Notes: generated by a model from the letters alone, not told the origin. A DNA stretch of 64,000 nt from SIG454 sp045646365 (GCA_045646365.1 JAZRKP010000010.1:1-64000); one strand, 5' to 3'; shown: positions 8,875 through 17,547, counted from the first letter of the stretch. Made by a program: numbers and translations.

Positions 8875-8912
8875 AAAGCTTTGAACAATGGGAAGTTCAA
8901 AGCTTTTTTTCT
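8875..8912. terminator. Terminator of the small-peptide gene
   Basis: A 12-bp perfect stem (8875-8886 with 8895-8906) and 8-nt loop followed by T7. It starts directly at the stop codon. The stem's right arm contains the last codons of the convergent DUF523 gene. Confidence 0.88.
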
Positions 8913-9325
8913 TTTTCGGTTAAAACTGTTATGTTATTTTTTATGAGTAAGTCAGCAGTTACGCCGTTACCATCTGTGAGGACTTTGGAAAAACTGCCGT
9001 CATATATTTTGCCCTTTCCGCAGGAAGGGCTTTTTGCTTTTAAAACAGCGGTTTTACAGTTATTTTTCAGCGCAATTTCAAGAGCGGTCTTTGCTCCTTT
9101 TTCGTATTCCGCCGTCTTGTCCTGTCCGTCTTTTGAGATAACTCTTCCGTTTTGGATTTCGCAAGGCGTCCTCGGTGTTTCCAGTCCGCCGAGAACTTCA
9201 GGGCAAACAGGAATTAAATTATACTTTTCTTTAAGACAGCTGATTTCTGAATATTCCTTGGATTTTCCGTCATATCTGCATTTTTCACCCAACAAACAAG
9301 CGCTGACTAAAACATTTTCTTTCAT
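8897..9325 (-). CDS. DUF523 protein (TudS-like iron-sulfur protein)
   Basis: A 142-aa member of DUF523. It has the conserved VSACLLGEKCRYDG start, PVCPEVLGGLETPR around residue 40 and KAKSPSCGKGKIYDG around residue 97. The three conserved cysteines correspond to the cluster ligands in thiouracil desulfidase TudS, a DUF523 member with a [4Fe-4S] cluster that removes sulfur from thiouracil. The activity here is inferred from family only. It lies downstream of dut, separated by a hairpin, which fits a pyrimidine-nucleotide theme. Confidence 0.85.
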   Translation of the reverse strand: MKENVLVSACLLGEKCRYDGKSKEYSEISCLKEKYNLIPVCPEVLGGLETPRTPCEIQNGRVISKDGQDKTAEYEKGAKTALEIALKNNCKTAVLKAKSPSCGKGKIYDGSFSKVLTDGNGVTADLLIKNNITVLTEKEKKL

Positions 9326-9343
9326 AAATCTTTCCTTTTCAAA

Positions 9344-9374
9344 ATGAGACCCTTGCTTTACGCAAGAGCCTCAT
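9344..9374 (-). terminator. Hairpin after dut
   Basis: On the minus strand, a 13-nt-armed stem with one mismatch (9374-9362 with 9356-9344) is followed by TTTTG. It probably ends most transcripts from nrdD-nrdG-dut before the DUF523 gene. Confidence 0.65.
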
Positions 9375-9376
9375 AG

Positions 9377-9820
9377 TTATTTTGTCCCTGTTGAGCCAAA
9401 CCCACCTTCGCCTCTGACAGTTTCAGAAAGTTCGGAAACCTCGGAGAATTCAGCAGTATAATATGGTGCAATAACCATCTGGGCGATTCTTTCACCGTGT
9501 TCAATAGTTCTTGGAACTAAACCGTGGTTATGAAGAGCGACCATAACTTCACCGCGGTAGTCACAGTCAACAACCCCAACTTTATTGGCAGGAGCAAGGT
9601 CCTTTTTGCTTGCAAGACCGCTTCTTGCATAAATAAGACCAACTGTTCCTAAAGGAAGCTCCATAGCAATTCCAGTGTGAACGAGAATTGTTTCACCTGG
9701 ATTTATTGTTATATCCCCGTCAGTGCAGGCGTAAAGGTCAGCCCCTGCAGCGTATTCACTGCCGTATGTTGGGATAACTGCTCCTTCGTCAAGTTTTTTA
9801 ATGTTAATATTAAATTTCAT
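9377..9820 (-). CDS. dut: dUTP diphosphatase
   Basis: A 147-aa trimeric dUTPase that hydrolyses dUTP to dUMP and PPi, keeping uracil out of DNA. All five family motifs are visible: AGADLYA, ARSGLA, the VGVVDCDYRGEV uracil pocket, GERIAQMVI, and the C-terminal glycine-rich RGEGGFGSTG. It begins 3 nt after the nrdG stop, so it belongs to the nrdD-nrdG-dut operon and makes sense beside deoxynucleotide synthesis. Confidence 0.97.
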   Translation of the reverse strand: MKFNINIKKLDEGAVIPTYGSEYAAGADLYACTDGDITINPGETILVHTGIAMELPLGTVGLIYARSGLASKKDLAPANKVGVVDCDYRGEVMVALHNHGLVPRTIEHGERIAQMVIAPYYTAEFSEVSELSETVRGEGGFGSTGTK

Positions 9821-9823
9821 AGT

Positions 9824-10354
9824 TTAAACCTCTTCGTTATCCCAAAGAATAACTTCGTCCTTTTCCATAGATTCACGGACTTTAATTATCCGCTGGTTAG
9901 AAGAGCCTTTAAACCGCAGACTTGGATTTTTCAGCTCTTCAACAAATTCACCGTCAACCATAACATCAATACAATTCAGCATACGCTTAGTTATTGCCCA
10001 GTCGCCGATTTTCCCGGCAAGCAAGTCCGCCTCAAAATCGTAGCCTGAGTAACACCATATAGTTTTATCAGGATAAGCCTTTTTAATTCTTTCCAGGAAT
10101 TCATAAAGACCTTTCTGGTTTTCAGGCTCAAATGGCTCGCCCCCAAGGAGAGAAAAACCTTTTATGAAAGTGGGAGCAAGCGCCTCTAAGATTTTATCTT
10201 CCTGCTCTTTGGTGAATGGTTCACCATAAGCAAAATCCCAGGTTTCAGAATTAAAACAGCCTTTGCAGTGGTGAGTGCAACCGCTAACGAAAAGGGAAAC
10301 ACGAACACCTGGACCGTTGGCAACATCATGGGTTTTTATTGTAGCAAAATTCAT
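9824..10354 (-). CDS. nrdG: Anaerobic ribonucleotide reductase activating protein
   Basis: A 176-aa radical-SAM activase. It has the CX3CX2C cluster motif in SGCTHHCKGCFN near residues 26-34 and the glycine motif FSLLGGEPFEPEN for SAM binding. It generates the glycyl radical on NrdD using a [4Fe-4S] cluster and S-adenosylmethionine. It lies 18 nt downstream of nrdD and 3 nt upstream of dut. Function depends on anaerobic conditions, consistent with the inferred host. Confidence 0.97.
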   Translation of the reverse strand: MNFATIKTHDVANGPGVRVSLFVSGCTHHCKGCFNSETWDFAYGEPFTKEQEDKILEALAPTFIKGFSLLGGEPFEPENQKGLYEFLERIKKAYPDKTIWCYSGYDFEADLLAGKIGDWAITKRMLNCIDVMVDGEFVEELKNPSLRFKGSSNQRIIKVRESMEKDEVILWDNEEV

Positions 10355-10372
10355 CCTGTTCGCCTCCTTGGA

Positions 10373-12499
10373 TTAGAGATGAAGAACACGGGACTTGATT
10401 TCTTTTGTCTTACCCACATTCCAGAAATTCTCGCCTAAATATCCGCAGGTACGGCGGGTAACATTCATTTTCTTCTGGTCCTTGTTTCCGCAAGCAGGAC
10501 ATTCCCATTCGTTATCATCATTTATAATGATTTCACCGTCATATCCGCAAACATGACAATAGTCGCTCTTTGTATTAAATTCTGCATACTGAATATTGTC
10601 GTAAATAAACTTAACAACATCTTCCATAGCTGTGAGGTTGTGGCGCATATTCGGGATTTCAACATAGGAAATAGCTCCGCCTGATGAAATCTTCTGGAAC
10701 TGACTCTCAAAATCAAACTTTGAGAATGCGTCAATGTCTTCTCTTACATCAACATGGTATGAGTTGGTGTAGTAACCCTTATCAGTAACATCCTCGATAG
10801 TACCAAAGCGTTCTTTGTCGATTCTTGCAAATCTGTAACAAAGTGACTCAGCAGGAGTTCCGTATAAACCAAATCCAAGACCTGTCTCAGCTTTCCACTT
10901 ATCACAAGTCGCACGGAGGTATCTCATAACCTTAAGAGCAAATTCCTTACCCTCTTCGTCTGTGTGGCTGACACCCTTCATAACTTTAGTACATTCATAA
11001 AGTCCGATATAACCAAGAGAGATTGTGGAATAACCGTCGTGGAGATACTTATCGATTTTCTCACCTTTTTCAAGTCTTGCAATAGCACCATACTGCCAGT
11101 GAACAGGGCTTGTGTCGGAAAGAACACCCTCTAAGGACTGATGACGGCACATAAGAGCCTCAAAACAAAGAGCAAGTCTTTCGTCTAAAAGCTTCCAGAA
11201 CGCATCTTCGTCCTTTTTAGCTATAATACCAATCTGAGGAAGGTTAAGGCTGACAACACCCTGATTAAATCTTCCCTCAAATTTAAAGTTACCATTTTCG
11301 TCTTTCCATGTGGAGAGGAACGAACGGCATCCCATTGGTGAGAACACATTGTTCTCGTAGTTTTCACGCATTTTCTTTGCGGAAATATAGTCAGGGTAAA
11401 GTCTCTTTGAAGAACACTTAACCGCAAGTTCTGTAATATAATCGTATTTACCGCCCTTTAAGCAGTTGTTTTCGTCAAGAACATAAACAAGTTTCGGGAA
11501 TGCAGGAGTAATATAAACTCCCATTTCGTTTTTGATTCCCTCATATCTCTGTCTTAAGATTTCTTCAACAATCATTGCATTCTCTTCAACATATTCATCA
11601 TCGTCTTTAAGATGCATAAAGATTGTAACGAACGGAGACTGCCCGTTTGTGGTCATAAGAGTGTTAATCTGATACTGAATCGTCTGAACACCGCTTCTGA
11701 GCTCATCACGAAGTCTTGCCTTTGCGATTTTCTCAATAGTCTCGATTGAAAGAGCCTCTTCGGAGTTCTCAATAAGCTGATTTTTAAATTTCTCATAGCT
11801 CTTTCTGAGGTATTTTCCAAGATGGCTGATGTCAACAGACTGACCGCCATACTGACAGCTTGCAACGGATGCTATAATCTGTGTCATAACTGTGCAGGCA
11901 ACCTGGAAGCTTCTTGGAGATTCAATAAGCTTACCATTCATAACTGTTCCGTTATCAAGCATATCTCCTATATTTATAAGACAGCAGTTAAAAATTGGCT
12001 GAAGGAAATAGTCTGCATCGTGGAAATGAATAGCCCCTTCGTCGTGTGCCTTTGAAATATGCTCAGGAAGAAGAACTCTTCTTGTTAAATCCTTTGAAAC
12101 CTCTCCGGCAATAAGGTCACGCTGAGTCGCCGCCATAACAGCATTTTTGTTGGAGTTTTCTTCCATAACCTCTTTATTACTGTTTCTGATAAGGCTGAGG
12201 ATTGAATCGTCAGTTGTGTTTGCCTTACGAACAAGAGCTCTTGTGTAGCGGTAAATAATATAAGTCTTTGCAAGCTCAAACTTGTCCGCTTCCATAAGCT
12301 TAAACTCAACCATATCCTGAATATCCTCAACCAGAAGGCGAGGTCTGTGTTTGCTTTCTATGTAAGCAACGATTTCTTCGATTTTTTCATCGCTAAGTCT
12401 GTCTTCGGGTTCGACAGCATCGTTAGCTTTGTGGATAGCAACAATGATTTTACTGCGGTCGAAATCAACAGTAGTTCCATCTCTCTTAATAACTTTCAT
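10373..12499 (-). CDS. nrdD: Anaerobic ribonucleoside-triphosphate reductase
   Basis: A 708-aa class III reductase that makes dNTPs from NTPs without oxygen. Residues 1-90 are an ATP-cone for allosteric control (MKVIKRDGTTVDFDRSKI). The catalytic barrel follows. Near the C-terminus are a four-cysteine zinc site (CHVCGYDG...CPACGNKD) and the glycyl-radical motif RRTCGYLGEN. It is the first gene of an operon with nrdG and dut. The promoter carries paired NrdR-like boxes. The nrdR gene itself is outside the window. Confidence 0.97.
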   Translation of the reverse strand: MKVIKRDGTTVDFDRSKIIVAIHKANDAVEPEDRLSDEKIEEIVAYIESKHRPRLLVEDIQDMVEFKLMEADKFELAKTYIIYRYTRALVRKANTTDDSILSLIRNSNKEVMEENSNKNAVMAATQRDLIAGEVSKDLTRRVLLPEHISKAHDEGAIHFHDADYFLQPIFNCCLINIGDMLDNGTVMNGKLIESPRSFQVACTVMTQIIASVASCQYGGQSVDISHLGKYLRKSYEKFKNQLIENSEEALSIETIEKIAKARLRDELRSGVQTIQYQINTLMTTNGQSPFVTIFMHLKDDDEYVEENAMIVEEILRQRYEGIKNEMGVYITPAFPKLVYVLDENNCLKGGKYDYITELAVKCSSKRLYPDYISAKKMRENYENNVFSPMGCRSFLSTWKDENGNFKFEGRFNQGVVSLNLPQIGIIAKKDEDAFWKLLDERLALCFEALMCRHQSLEGVLSDTSPVHWQYGAIARLEKGEKIDKYLHDGYSTISLGYIGLYECTKVMKGVSHTDEEGKEFALKVMRYLRATCDKWKAETGLGFGLYGTPAESLCYRFARIDKERFGTIEDVTDKGYYTNSYHVDVREDIDAFSKFDFESQFQKISSGGAISYVEIPNMRHNLTAMEDVVKFIYDNIQYAEFNTKSDYCHVCGYDGEIIINDDNEWECPACGNKDQKKMNVTRRTCGYLGENFWNVGKTKEIKSRVLHL

Positions 12500-12573
12500 C
12501 TCTATCTCCCTTTCCCCAATTTAATATATTTATGTACTTTTCGATAAGCCACCATTTTAATTGTTATAATAAA

Positions 12574-12625
12574 ATGATACCATATATATTGGTGCTTGTC
12601 AATAGGAAAATACAAGATATTGTGG
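12574..12625 (-). promoter_or_regulatory. nrdD promoter with two NrdR-like boxes
   Basis: Minus-strand TTGACA (12602-12597), 17-nt spacer and TATCAT (12579-12574) form the promoter. Two 16-bp NrdR-like sites, ACCATATATATTGGTG (12579-12594) and ATACAAGATATTGTGG (12610-12625), are centred exactly 31 bp apart, about three helical turns. This is the typical geometry of NrdR box pairs. One box sits between the -35 and -10; the other is just upstream of the -35. Confidence 0.75.
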
Positions 12626-12632
12626 TTTCATA

Positions 12633-12677
12633 AAAAATCCCGAAAAGCTTGATATAATAAGCAATTTCGGGATTTTT
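12633..12677. terminator. Terminator of the recR-methyltransferase operon
   Basis: A 13-bp perfect outer stem (12633-12645 with 12665-12677), with an inner GCTT/AAGC extension and A/T-rich flanks. It separates the methyltransferase stop at 12737 from the nrdD promoter. Confidence 0.88.
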
Positions 12678-12720
12678 GGCACATTTTGGAGAAAAAATTT
12701 TTAAAATTTTTTAAAATAGA

Positions 12721-12736
12721 ACACAAGATATTGTGT
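12721..12736. promoter_or_regulatory. Third NrdR-like palindrome
   Basis: ACACAAGATATTGTGT is a near-perfect 16-bp dyad and the best NrdR-consensus match of the three sites. It is 111 bp from the nearer nrdD box and abuts the stop codon of the methyltransferase gene. Its role is unclear; it may assist NrdR oligomer binding or be coincidental. Confidence 0.45.
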
Positions 12737-14071
12737 TTAGTTCTGTGTGCGACACAACAACGCCACGACCTCACAATGGCAGGTGCCGGGGAACATATCC
12801 ACAGGCTGGACAATTTCTGTGTTATAGCCTTTTTCCTTCAAATACGCCAGGTCACGGGCAAGGGTAGAGGGTTTACAGGAAACGTAGACTATTTTTTCAG
12901 GGGCAACGGAAATAACCGCATCAAGCAGTTTTTTGTCGCATCCCTTTCTTGGCGGGTCAAGGATAACCGCAGAGGGTTTTCCACCATCCCGAACCAGTTT
13001 CGGGGCAAGAGTTTCTGCCGCTCCTGTGTAATATTTACAGTTTTTAACTCCGTTAAGTCTTGCGTTTTCCTCAGCATTTACAACCGCCTCAGGTACAATT
13101 TCAACACCGATAAGGCGTTTTGCCTTGGAGGCGGTATACTGACCTATTGTTCCTGTTCCACAGTATAAATCCCATACCGTTTCGTTTTCTATATCACCTA
13201 AAAACTTTTTGACGGTGTCGTATAAAACCTTTGTCTGGTCAGGATTGACCTGGAAAAAGGACAGAGGTGAAATTTTAAATTTAAAGTCACCAATATTGGC
13301 AAACATATATTCCTGTCCCCAAAGGAGTCGCATCTCCTTGCCTAAAACAACATTTGTTCTGTTTGGGTTAATGTTTTGCAGAATCCCCCAAATCGGAATA
13401 TCAAGAGATAAAATTTTTTCAATGAGTTCGTCCTTGTGAGGTAAAGATTCTGTTCTTGTTACAATGCAGACAAGGGTTTTCCCTCCGCCTGTTCTGGTAT
13501 AAATATTGCGGATGTCACCGCTGTGAGTTTCCTCGTTATAGCCTGAAACGGAAAATTCTTTCATAAACTCTTTGATTGCATTAAGAATTTTAACAGAATC
13601 ACCGCTTTGGATTATGCAGTTATCAGTATCAATAACTCTGTGGCTGTGCCTTGCATAAAGTCCTGCCCCGTTTTCGCTGACGGGGAACTGTGCTTTATTG
13701 CGGTAGTTTGTCCGCTCTCCGCCCCAAACGGGGAGAATGGTTGTTTTGATTTTACCAATTCGCTCAATGGCGTCTTTAACCTGAGTTGCCTTATAGGAAA
13801 GCTCTTCGTCATAGGACACATTGCGGTACGAACATCCTCCGCACTGATAAAAATATTCGCAGTCGGCTTTAATACGGTTTTGCGACGGAGTTATGACCTC
13901 AACCAGTTTCCCTACGCAGTATGATTTATTAACTTTTATAATATGGACTCTGACAGTTTCGCCTATCAGGGCATAAGGAACAAAGACGGCGATATTTTCA
14001 TATCTGCCGACTCCGCTACCTTCATCTGTCATTCCTGTTATTTTTATCTCAACAATATCGTTTTTCTGCAT
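12737..14071 (-). CDS. 23S rRNA (uracil-C5)-methyltransferase, RlmD/RumA family
   Basis: A 444-aa SAM-dependent RNA m5U methyltransferase. An N-terminal TRAM domain (IVEIKITGMTDEGSGVGRYENIAVFVP) is followed by a cysteine set for an Fe-S cluster (CEYFYQCGGCSY). The catalytic domain has DLYCGTGTIGQ for SAM and ILDPPRKGCD plus YVSCKPSTLARD with the nucleophilic Cys. The family modifies U747 or U1939 of 23S rRNA; which one cannot be told here. It starts 8 nt after recR and forms an operon with it. Confidence 0.93.
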   Translation of the reverse strand: MQKNDIVEIKITGMTDEGSGVGRYENIAVFVPYALIGETVRVHIIKVNKSYCVGKLVEVITPSQNRIKADCEYFYQCGGCSYRNVSYDEELSYKATQVKDAIERIGKIKTTILPVWGGERTNYRNKAQFPVSENGAGLYARHSHRVIDTDNCIIQSGDSVKILNAIKEFMKEFSVSGYNEETHSGDIRNIYTRTGGGKTLVCIVTRTESLPHKDELIEKILSLDIPIWGILQNINPNRTNVVLGKEMRLLWGQEYMFANIGDFKFKISPLSFFQVNPDQTKVLYDTVKKFLGDIENETVWDLYCGTGTIGQYTASKAKRLIGVEIVPEAVVNAEENARLNGVKNCKYYTGAAETLAPKLVRDGGKPSAVILDPPRKGCDKKLLDAVISVAPEKIVYVSCKPSTLARDLAYLKEKGYNTEIVQPVDMFPGTCHCEVVALLCRTQN

Positions 14072-14079
14072 AATGTCTC

Positions 14080-14679
14080 CTATAACTCAATTCTGCATTG
14101 AAGAGCCTTGGTAAGAGTAATTTCGTCAGCATATTCCAACTCTCCGCCAACGGGGATTCCACTTGCAATTCGCGTAACTTTAACACCAAATGGTTTAGCA
14201 AGCTTTGAAATATACATCGCCGTGGTCTCTCCCTCGAGATTAGGGTTGGTTGCCATAATAAGCTCTTTGACCTCACCTGTTGAAATCCGCCCCATAAGTT
14301 CCTTGATTTTAATATCGTCAGGGCCCACATTATCCATAGGCGAAATTGCTCCGTGAAGAACATGGTAAAGTCCTTTGAACTCGTTGGTGCGTTCCATCTG
14401 GAGCACATCCTTCGGACTCTCAACAACACAAATAACGCTCTTGTCACGAACAGGATTTTCACAGAGAGAACAAACCTCCTCTTCGGAAAAATTCTGACAA
14501 ATTGAGCAATAGCGGATTTTGGTTTTAGCCTCAAGAACAGCTTTTGCGAATCTGTCAGTTTTCTCTTTGGGCAGGTTTACGATATGGTAGGCAAGCCGTC
14601 TTGCGGTCTTACTGCCGATTCCGGGAAGCTTTTCAAACTCCTCAATAAGGTTTTGCAAAGGTGTAACAAAATAATCCAT
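14080..14679 (-). CDS. recR: Recombination mediator RecR
   Basis: A 199-aa RecFOR-pathway protein. The start at 14679 (MDYFVTPLQNLIEEFEKLPG) follows a GAGG site; the longer reading frame would run into the upstream terminator hairpin. It has a helix-hairpin-helix (LPGIGSKTARRLAYHI), a C4 zinc finger (CSICQNFSEEEVCSLC) and a Toprim domain beginning ICVVESPKDVLQMER. It loads RecA on gapped DNA together with RecO. It is co-transcribed with the RNA methyltransferase. Confidence 0.97.
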   Translation of the reverse strand: MDYFVTPLQNLIEEFEKLPGIGSKTARRLAYHIVNLPKEKTDRFAKAVLEAKTKIRYCSICQNFSEEEVCSLCENPVRDKSVICVVESPKDVLQMERTNEFKGLYHVLHGAISPMDNVGPDDIKIKELMGRISTGEVKELIMATNPNLEGETTAMYISKLAKPFGVKVTRIASGIPVGGELEYADEITLTKALQCRIEL

Positions 14680-14698
14680 ACTAACCTCACTAAAATAA

Positions 14699-14720
14699 TG
14701 GCTGCGGTATACCGCAGCCA
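14699..14720 (-). terminator. Terminator of the stalk-domain gene
   Basis: TGGCTGCGGT and ACCGCAGCCA form a strong 10-nt-armed hairpin followed on the minus strand by TTATTTTAG. It ends the gene at 14730-15329 just before recR. Confidence 0.85.
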
Positions 14721-14729
14721 GTTTCATTT

Positions 14730-15329
14730 TTATTCAGCAACTTCTTCAGTTTTTTCTTCAGTAGTTTCGTCGGTTACTTCTTCAGCAGTTTCCTCGGTTA
14801 CTTCTTCAGCAGTTTCTTCTGTTACTTCCTCGGTAACATCTTCAACTATTTCTTCCTCAGTAGCTTCCTCAGCTGGAGCGGAAGTTGTTGCACTTGTTAT
14901 AACAACTGTTTTTGTTGCTTTGTCGTATTCAACACCGTAACCCATTTCTCTGATAAGGAATGAAGCAGGAATGTATATTCTGCCAAGTGAATAGTCAACG
15001 ACAGGAGTAACATCCATTGTAACCTTGTTGATTTCGGTAGCTTCAGCACCTTTAAAGAAAAGGAGCGGATTACCAACCTGCATCATAAAGAGACTGCCGT
15101 TGCTGTCTGTTCCGATAACCTGTTTTTCAGCTTTTGAATAAGTAACATCATAGCCGAAATATTCAAGCATAAATCTTACAGGAACATAAGTTCTGTTATC
15201 CTGAGCGAATGGAGCACCCATATCTTCAGGAACATTTAAAACCTGACCGTCGAGAGAAATGTTGATTGAAGCAAATGCTGTTGTAGATATAACAACAAGT
15301 GCCATAAGTAAAGCGATAATTTTTTTCAT
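14730..15329 (-). CDS. Secreted stalk-domain protein (copper amine oxidase N-terminal-like)
   Basis: A 199-aa secreted protein. The start at 15329 gives a clean signal peptide MKKIIALLMALVVISTTAFA. Residues about 25-145 hold the two-lobed stalk domain (copper amine oxidase N-terminal domain), with RTYVPVRFMLEYFGYDV and GRIYIPASFLIREMGYGV as its paired halves. The last 50 residues are a low-complexity Glu/Thr/Val tail of EEVTEETA-type repeats. Such domains are common on Clostridia surfaces; no enzyme activity is implied. The repeat DNA is prone to length change. Confidence 0.85.
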   Translation of the reverse strand: MKKIIALLMALVVISTTAFASINISLDGQVLNVPEDMGAPFAQDNRTYVPVRFMLEYFGYDVTYSKAEKQVIGTDSNGSLFMMQVGNPLLFFKGAEATEINKVTMDVTPVVDYSLGRIYIPASFLIREMGYGVEYDKATKTVVITSATTSAPAEEATEEEIVEDVTEEVTEETAEEVTEETAEEVTDETTEEKTEEVAE

Positions 15330-15457
15330 AAAATAATCCTCCGTAAAAAATATATTAAATTGATTATAGCACAAATATTTTAATTTTTCAATATTAAAAT
15401 CAAAATATTTGAGTATAATTTAATATAAAAGAAAAATAGATAGGAAAGGGAAATGTT

Positions 15458-15634
15458 ATGAACAGAGGAAATGAGCCAATAAGCTTTGGGGAGGCACTGA
15501 TTGCGAACAGTAATGCAATGGATGTGTATTTAAGACTGCCAAGACACAGACAGGAAGAAATTGTCAATAACGCTGTAAACATAATGACCAGCGAGGAAAT
15601 GCAGGCGTATGTTGATAGCATAGCACTGAAATAG
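15458..15634 (+). CDS. Small hypothetical protein (58 aa)
   Basis: An ORF reading MNRGNEPISFGEALIANSNA at the N-terminus and ending YVDSIALK. The ATG follows GGAAAGGGAA, and TATAAT-like sequence lies 40 nt upstream (around 15414). The stop is part of a strong hairpin. The composition is that of a small soluble helical protein with a C-terminal helix (EEIVNNAVNIMTSEEMQAYV). It sits opposite the end of the phage-like operon but on the other strand with its own signals, so it may be a host gene. I do not recognise a family. Confidence 0.65.
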   Translation: MNRGNEPISFGEALIANSNAMDVYLRLPRHRQEEIVNNAVNIMTSEEMQAYVDSIALK

Positions 15635-15690
15635 CGAGTCGATAAAATCGACTCGCTATAGATAAGCCCCGAAAGGGGTTTATTTTATTG
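15632..15690. terminator. Double hairpin between the 58-aa gene and the phage-like operon
   Basis: A perfect 12-bp hairpin (15632-15643 with 15647-15658) is followed by AAGCCCC-GAAA-GGGGTTT (15664-15681) and a T-rich stretch. The second is a classic GNRA-loop terminator for the plus-strand gene. The first may act on transcripts leaving the convergent phage operon. Confidence 0.85.
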
Positions 15691-16285
15691 TGGAAATATC
15701 ATTAGCTAACTTATAATATCCCCAGTAAACGGGTGAGTTTTCGGATTTTGCCTTATCTAAAGCCCTTATGAATCCCTCAATGTCGTCAATTCTGAAAAAG
15801 TTTTCGCTTAGCTTATAAGCTATATCTTCTGCAGATTTTAAAATCGACGGCGGTTTTATAATATCGTTAAATGGGAAAAAACTACCTGGGCAGGCGGTTG
15901 CCTGAAAATCCGAATGTCGTTTTATCGTTGCAGATTTATAAATTTCTTTCAAATACTTAATAAGATTCTGCCCTGCCACAAACTGGGCATTTGGCATAAC
16001 TTTATCGGTGGAATGATAATTTCCCTCAAAACATACCCCGACAGAAACAGCGTTTTGTCCGACAGTGTGAGCACCGACAGTATCAATAGGTCTGCCACGG
16101 AAAATACTGCCGTCTTTGCGGATATAAAAATGATACCCAATACCTGCCCAGCCGTTTTTAAGATGCTGATTGTGAATACTTTTAGCATCCCCGTTTCCTG
16201 CTCTGTGGTGGAGGATTATATATGGGGTGGAGCTTCTTTTTGATAAAGAACTGCCCCAGGAGAAATTTGTTTCAATTATATTCAT
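15680..16285 (-). CDS. N-acetylmuramoyl-L-alanine amidase (endolysin)
   Basis: A 201-aa amidase_2/PGRP-type zinc enzyme that cuts the bond between N-acetylmuramic acid and the stem peptide. YIILHHRAG, IGYHFYIRKDGSIFRGRP, the VGAHTVGQNAVSVGVCFEGNY core and the downstream KRHSDFQATACPGSFF supply the expected zinc ligands (His, His, Cys). The last ~60 residues are a short C-terminal region of unclear role, perhaps wall binding. It overlaps the holin gene by 4 nt and is the last gene of the phage-like operon. Confidence 0.93.
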   Translation of the reverse strand: MNIIETNFSWGSSLSKRSSTPYIILHHRAGNGDAKSIHNQHLKNGWAGIGYHFYIRKDGSIFRGRPIDTVGAHTVGQNAVSVGVCFEGNYHSTDKVMPNAQFVAGQNLIKYLKEIYKSATIKRHSDFQATACPGSFFPFNDIIKPPSILKSAEDIAYKLSENFFRIDDIEGFIRALDKAKSENSPVYWGYYKLANDISTIK

Positions 16286-16737
16286 TTTTTAATACCACCC
16301 TCTTTATTTTCGATTGCCTTAGAGGCTATTTCAAGGCCGTAGGTCAGGAACGGCGGGATTTCCACTCCCAGAATAACAAGATTTTCAAGAATAGAACGGA
16401 TTTCGTTTATTATAAAAGTTGCAAGAGTGAACCAGCCTAAAAGACGGGTAAAAGAAAGATTGAGACCGATTGTTTCACCCATATTCTCAAAGGAAAGAGC
16501 AATAAAGAATGAAAGAGCGATAACAATCCAGTATCCGACTTTTTTAATAATCCCCTTAAGACCTTGACAAGAATTTTCTCTGTGAAATACCTTTGCCTTG
16601 ATAATCCCCGTTACATAATCAATGATATTGAGAACTAAAAACGAGGCAAAAAGATACCAGAACTGACCAAATAATGAAGAAAGAAGGGTTATGGTCAGTC
16701 CCCAGAGTGAGTTTATTTTGCATAAAATTTTGTCCAT
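16282..16737 (-). CDS. Phage holin (phi-LC3/Cph1-like family)
   Basis: A 151-aa membrane protein with about three or four hydrophobic segments and the motif FLVLNIIDYVTGIIKAKVF, typical of the toxin-secretion/phage-lysis holin family (holin_4). It should form the membrane lesion that releases the amidase. It overlaps the amidase start by 4 nt and follows the baseplate gene by 15 nt. Confidence 0.9.
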   Translation of the reverse strand: MDKILCKINSLWGLTITLLSSLFGQFWYLFASFLVLNIIDYVTGIIKAKVFHRENSCQGLKGIIKKVGYWIVIALSFFIALSFENMGETIGLNLSFTRLLGWFTLATFIINEIRSILENLVILGVEIPPFLTYGLEIASKAIENKEGGIKK

Positions 16738-16752
16738 AATGATGCTCCTTAA

Positions 16753-17547
16753 TTAAAATACAGTCAGGTAAAATGTTCTTCCAAGGTTAATGGTGGAATA
16801 AAGGTCTGCGGTGGAATGGAGGGAAATAACTCCGTTCACATAAGATAAATATACCTTTTCAAAAAATCCCACAGAAACCGATTTTTCTCCGGTGTGGTAA
16901 TCTCCGTCATAGCTCGCATACATACTTTTTTCAAAAACACCTGACTCAAAATCAAAAATACTTATAGCATTTTTTGCATCGGTTGTAAAAATTGCGTGAG
17001 TGTAGCCCTCGCCGACATCAAATGAAAGGAACGGGTCACCTGCTTTAACTTTGTTTTTGGTTATAGTGAATGAACCGCTGAGTTCAATAACAGGATGCAC
17101 ACCGTAGGATGCAATCTTTGATGTGGCAATACGCCGTTTATCGGCGATCTTACCGTTTGTAACTGTGGCAAGAAGAACATAGGAATTGCTGTCATCAGGC
17201 AGAGAAGGAGTACAAAGCGGAATATTTTGCATAACAATATCGTTATAAATATAGACATAATAGTGGTCGGAATCGGGAACAGGAAGAATTTCGTCGGAAA
17301 TTATGATATAGCTTCCGTCGGACATAATGACAGTTCCTGCACAGATTTTAACAGAAGTCTTAGTATTGTCTGACCAAACCACTTCACATCGCTTGTCGGA
17401 GAGAGTGACCCCGCTATCTGAGACGGCAGAGAAAATATCGTTGGGCGAAGAGGGGAGAACCCCTTTCCCGGTGATTGCTGATAAAACTTCATTGATGTCA
17501 GTATTGGAATACGCTGTATCGGTTTTAAATTTACTGATAAATGCCAT
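16753..17547 (-). CDS. Putative baseplate or tail-tip protein
   Basis: A 264-aa protein starting MAFISKFKTDTAYSNTDIN, rich in beta-strand-forming residues and Asp/Ser/Tyr, without cysteine clusters or membrane segments. It directly abuts the Gp37-like tail gene (no gap) and precedes the holin. This position is that of a distal tail, baseplate or short fibre protein. No receptor-binding repeat is obvious, and at 264 aa it is short for a siphovirus fibre. I do not recognise a specific family beyond the position. Confidence 0.6.
   Translation of the reverse strand: MAFISKFKTDTAYSNTDINEVLSAITGKGVLPSSPNDIFSAVSDSGVTLSDKRCEVVWSDNTKTSVKICAGTVIMSDGSYIIISDEILPVPDSDHYYVYIYNDIVMQNIPLCTPSLPDDSNSYVLLATVTNGKIADKRRIATSKIASYGVHPVIELSGSFTITKNKVKAGDPFLSFDVGEGYTHAIFTTDAKNAISIFDFESGVFEKSMYASYDGDYHTGEKSVSVGFFEKVYLSYVNGVISLHSTADLYSTINLGRTFYLTVF

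Noticed and set aside
14730..14880. Repetitive DNA resembling a short tandem-repeat array
   Set aside because: It encodes the Glu/Thr/Val tail of the stalk-domain protein in frame; there are no spacers, so it is not a CRISPR array.
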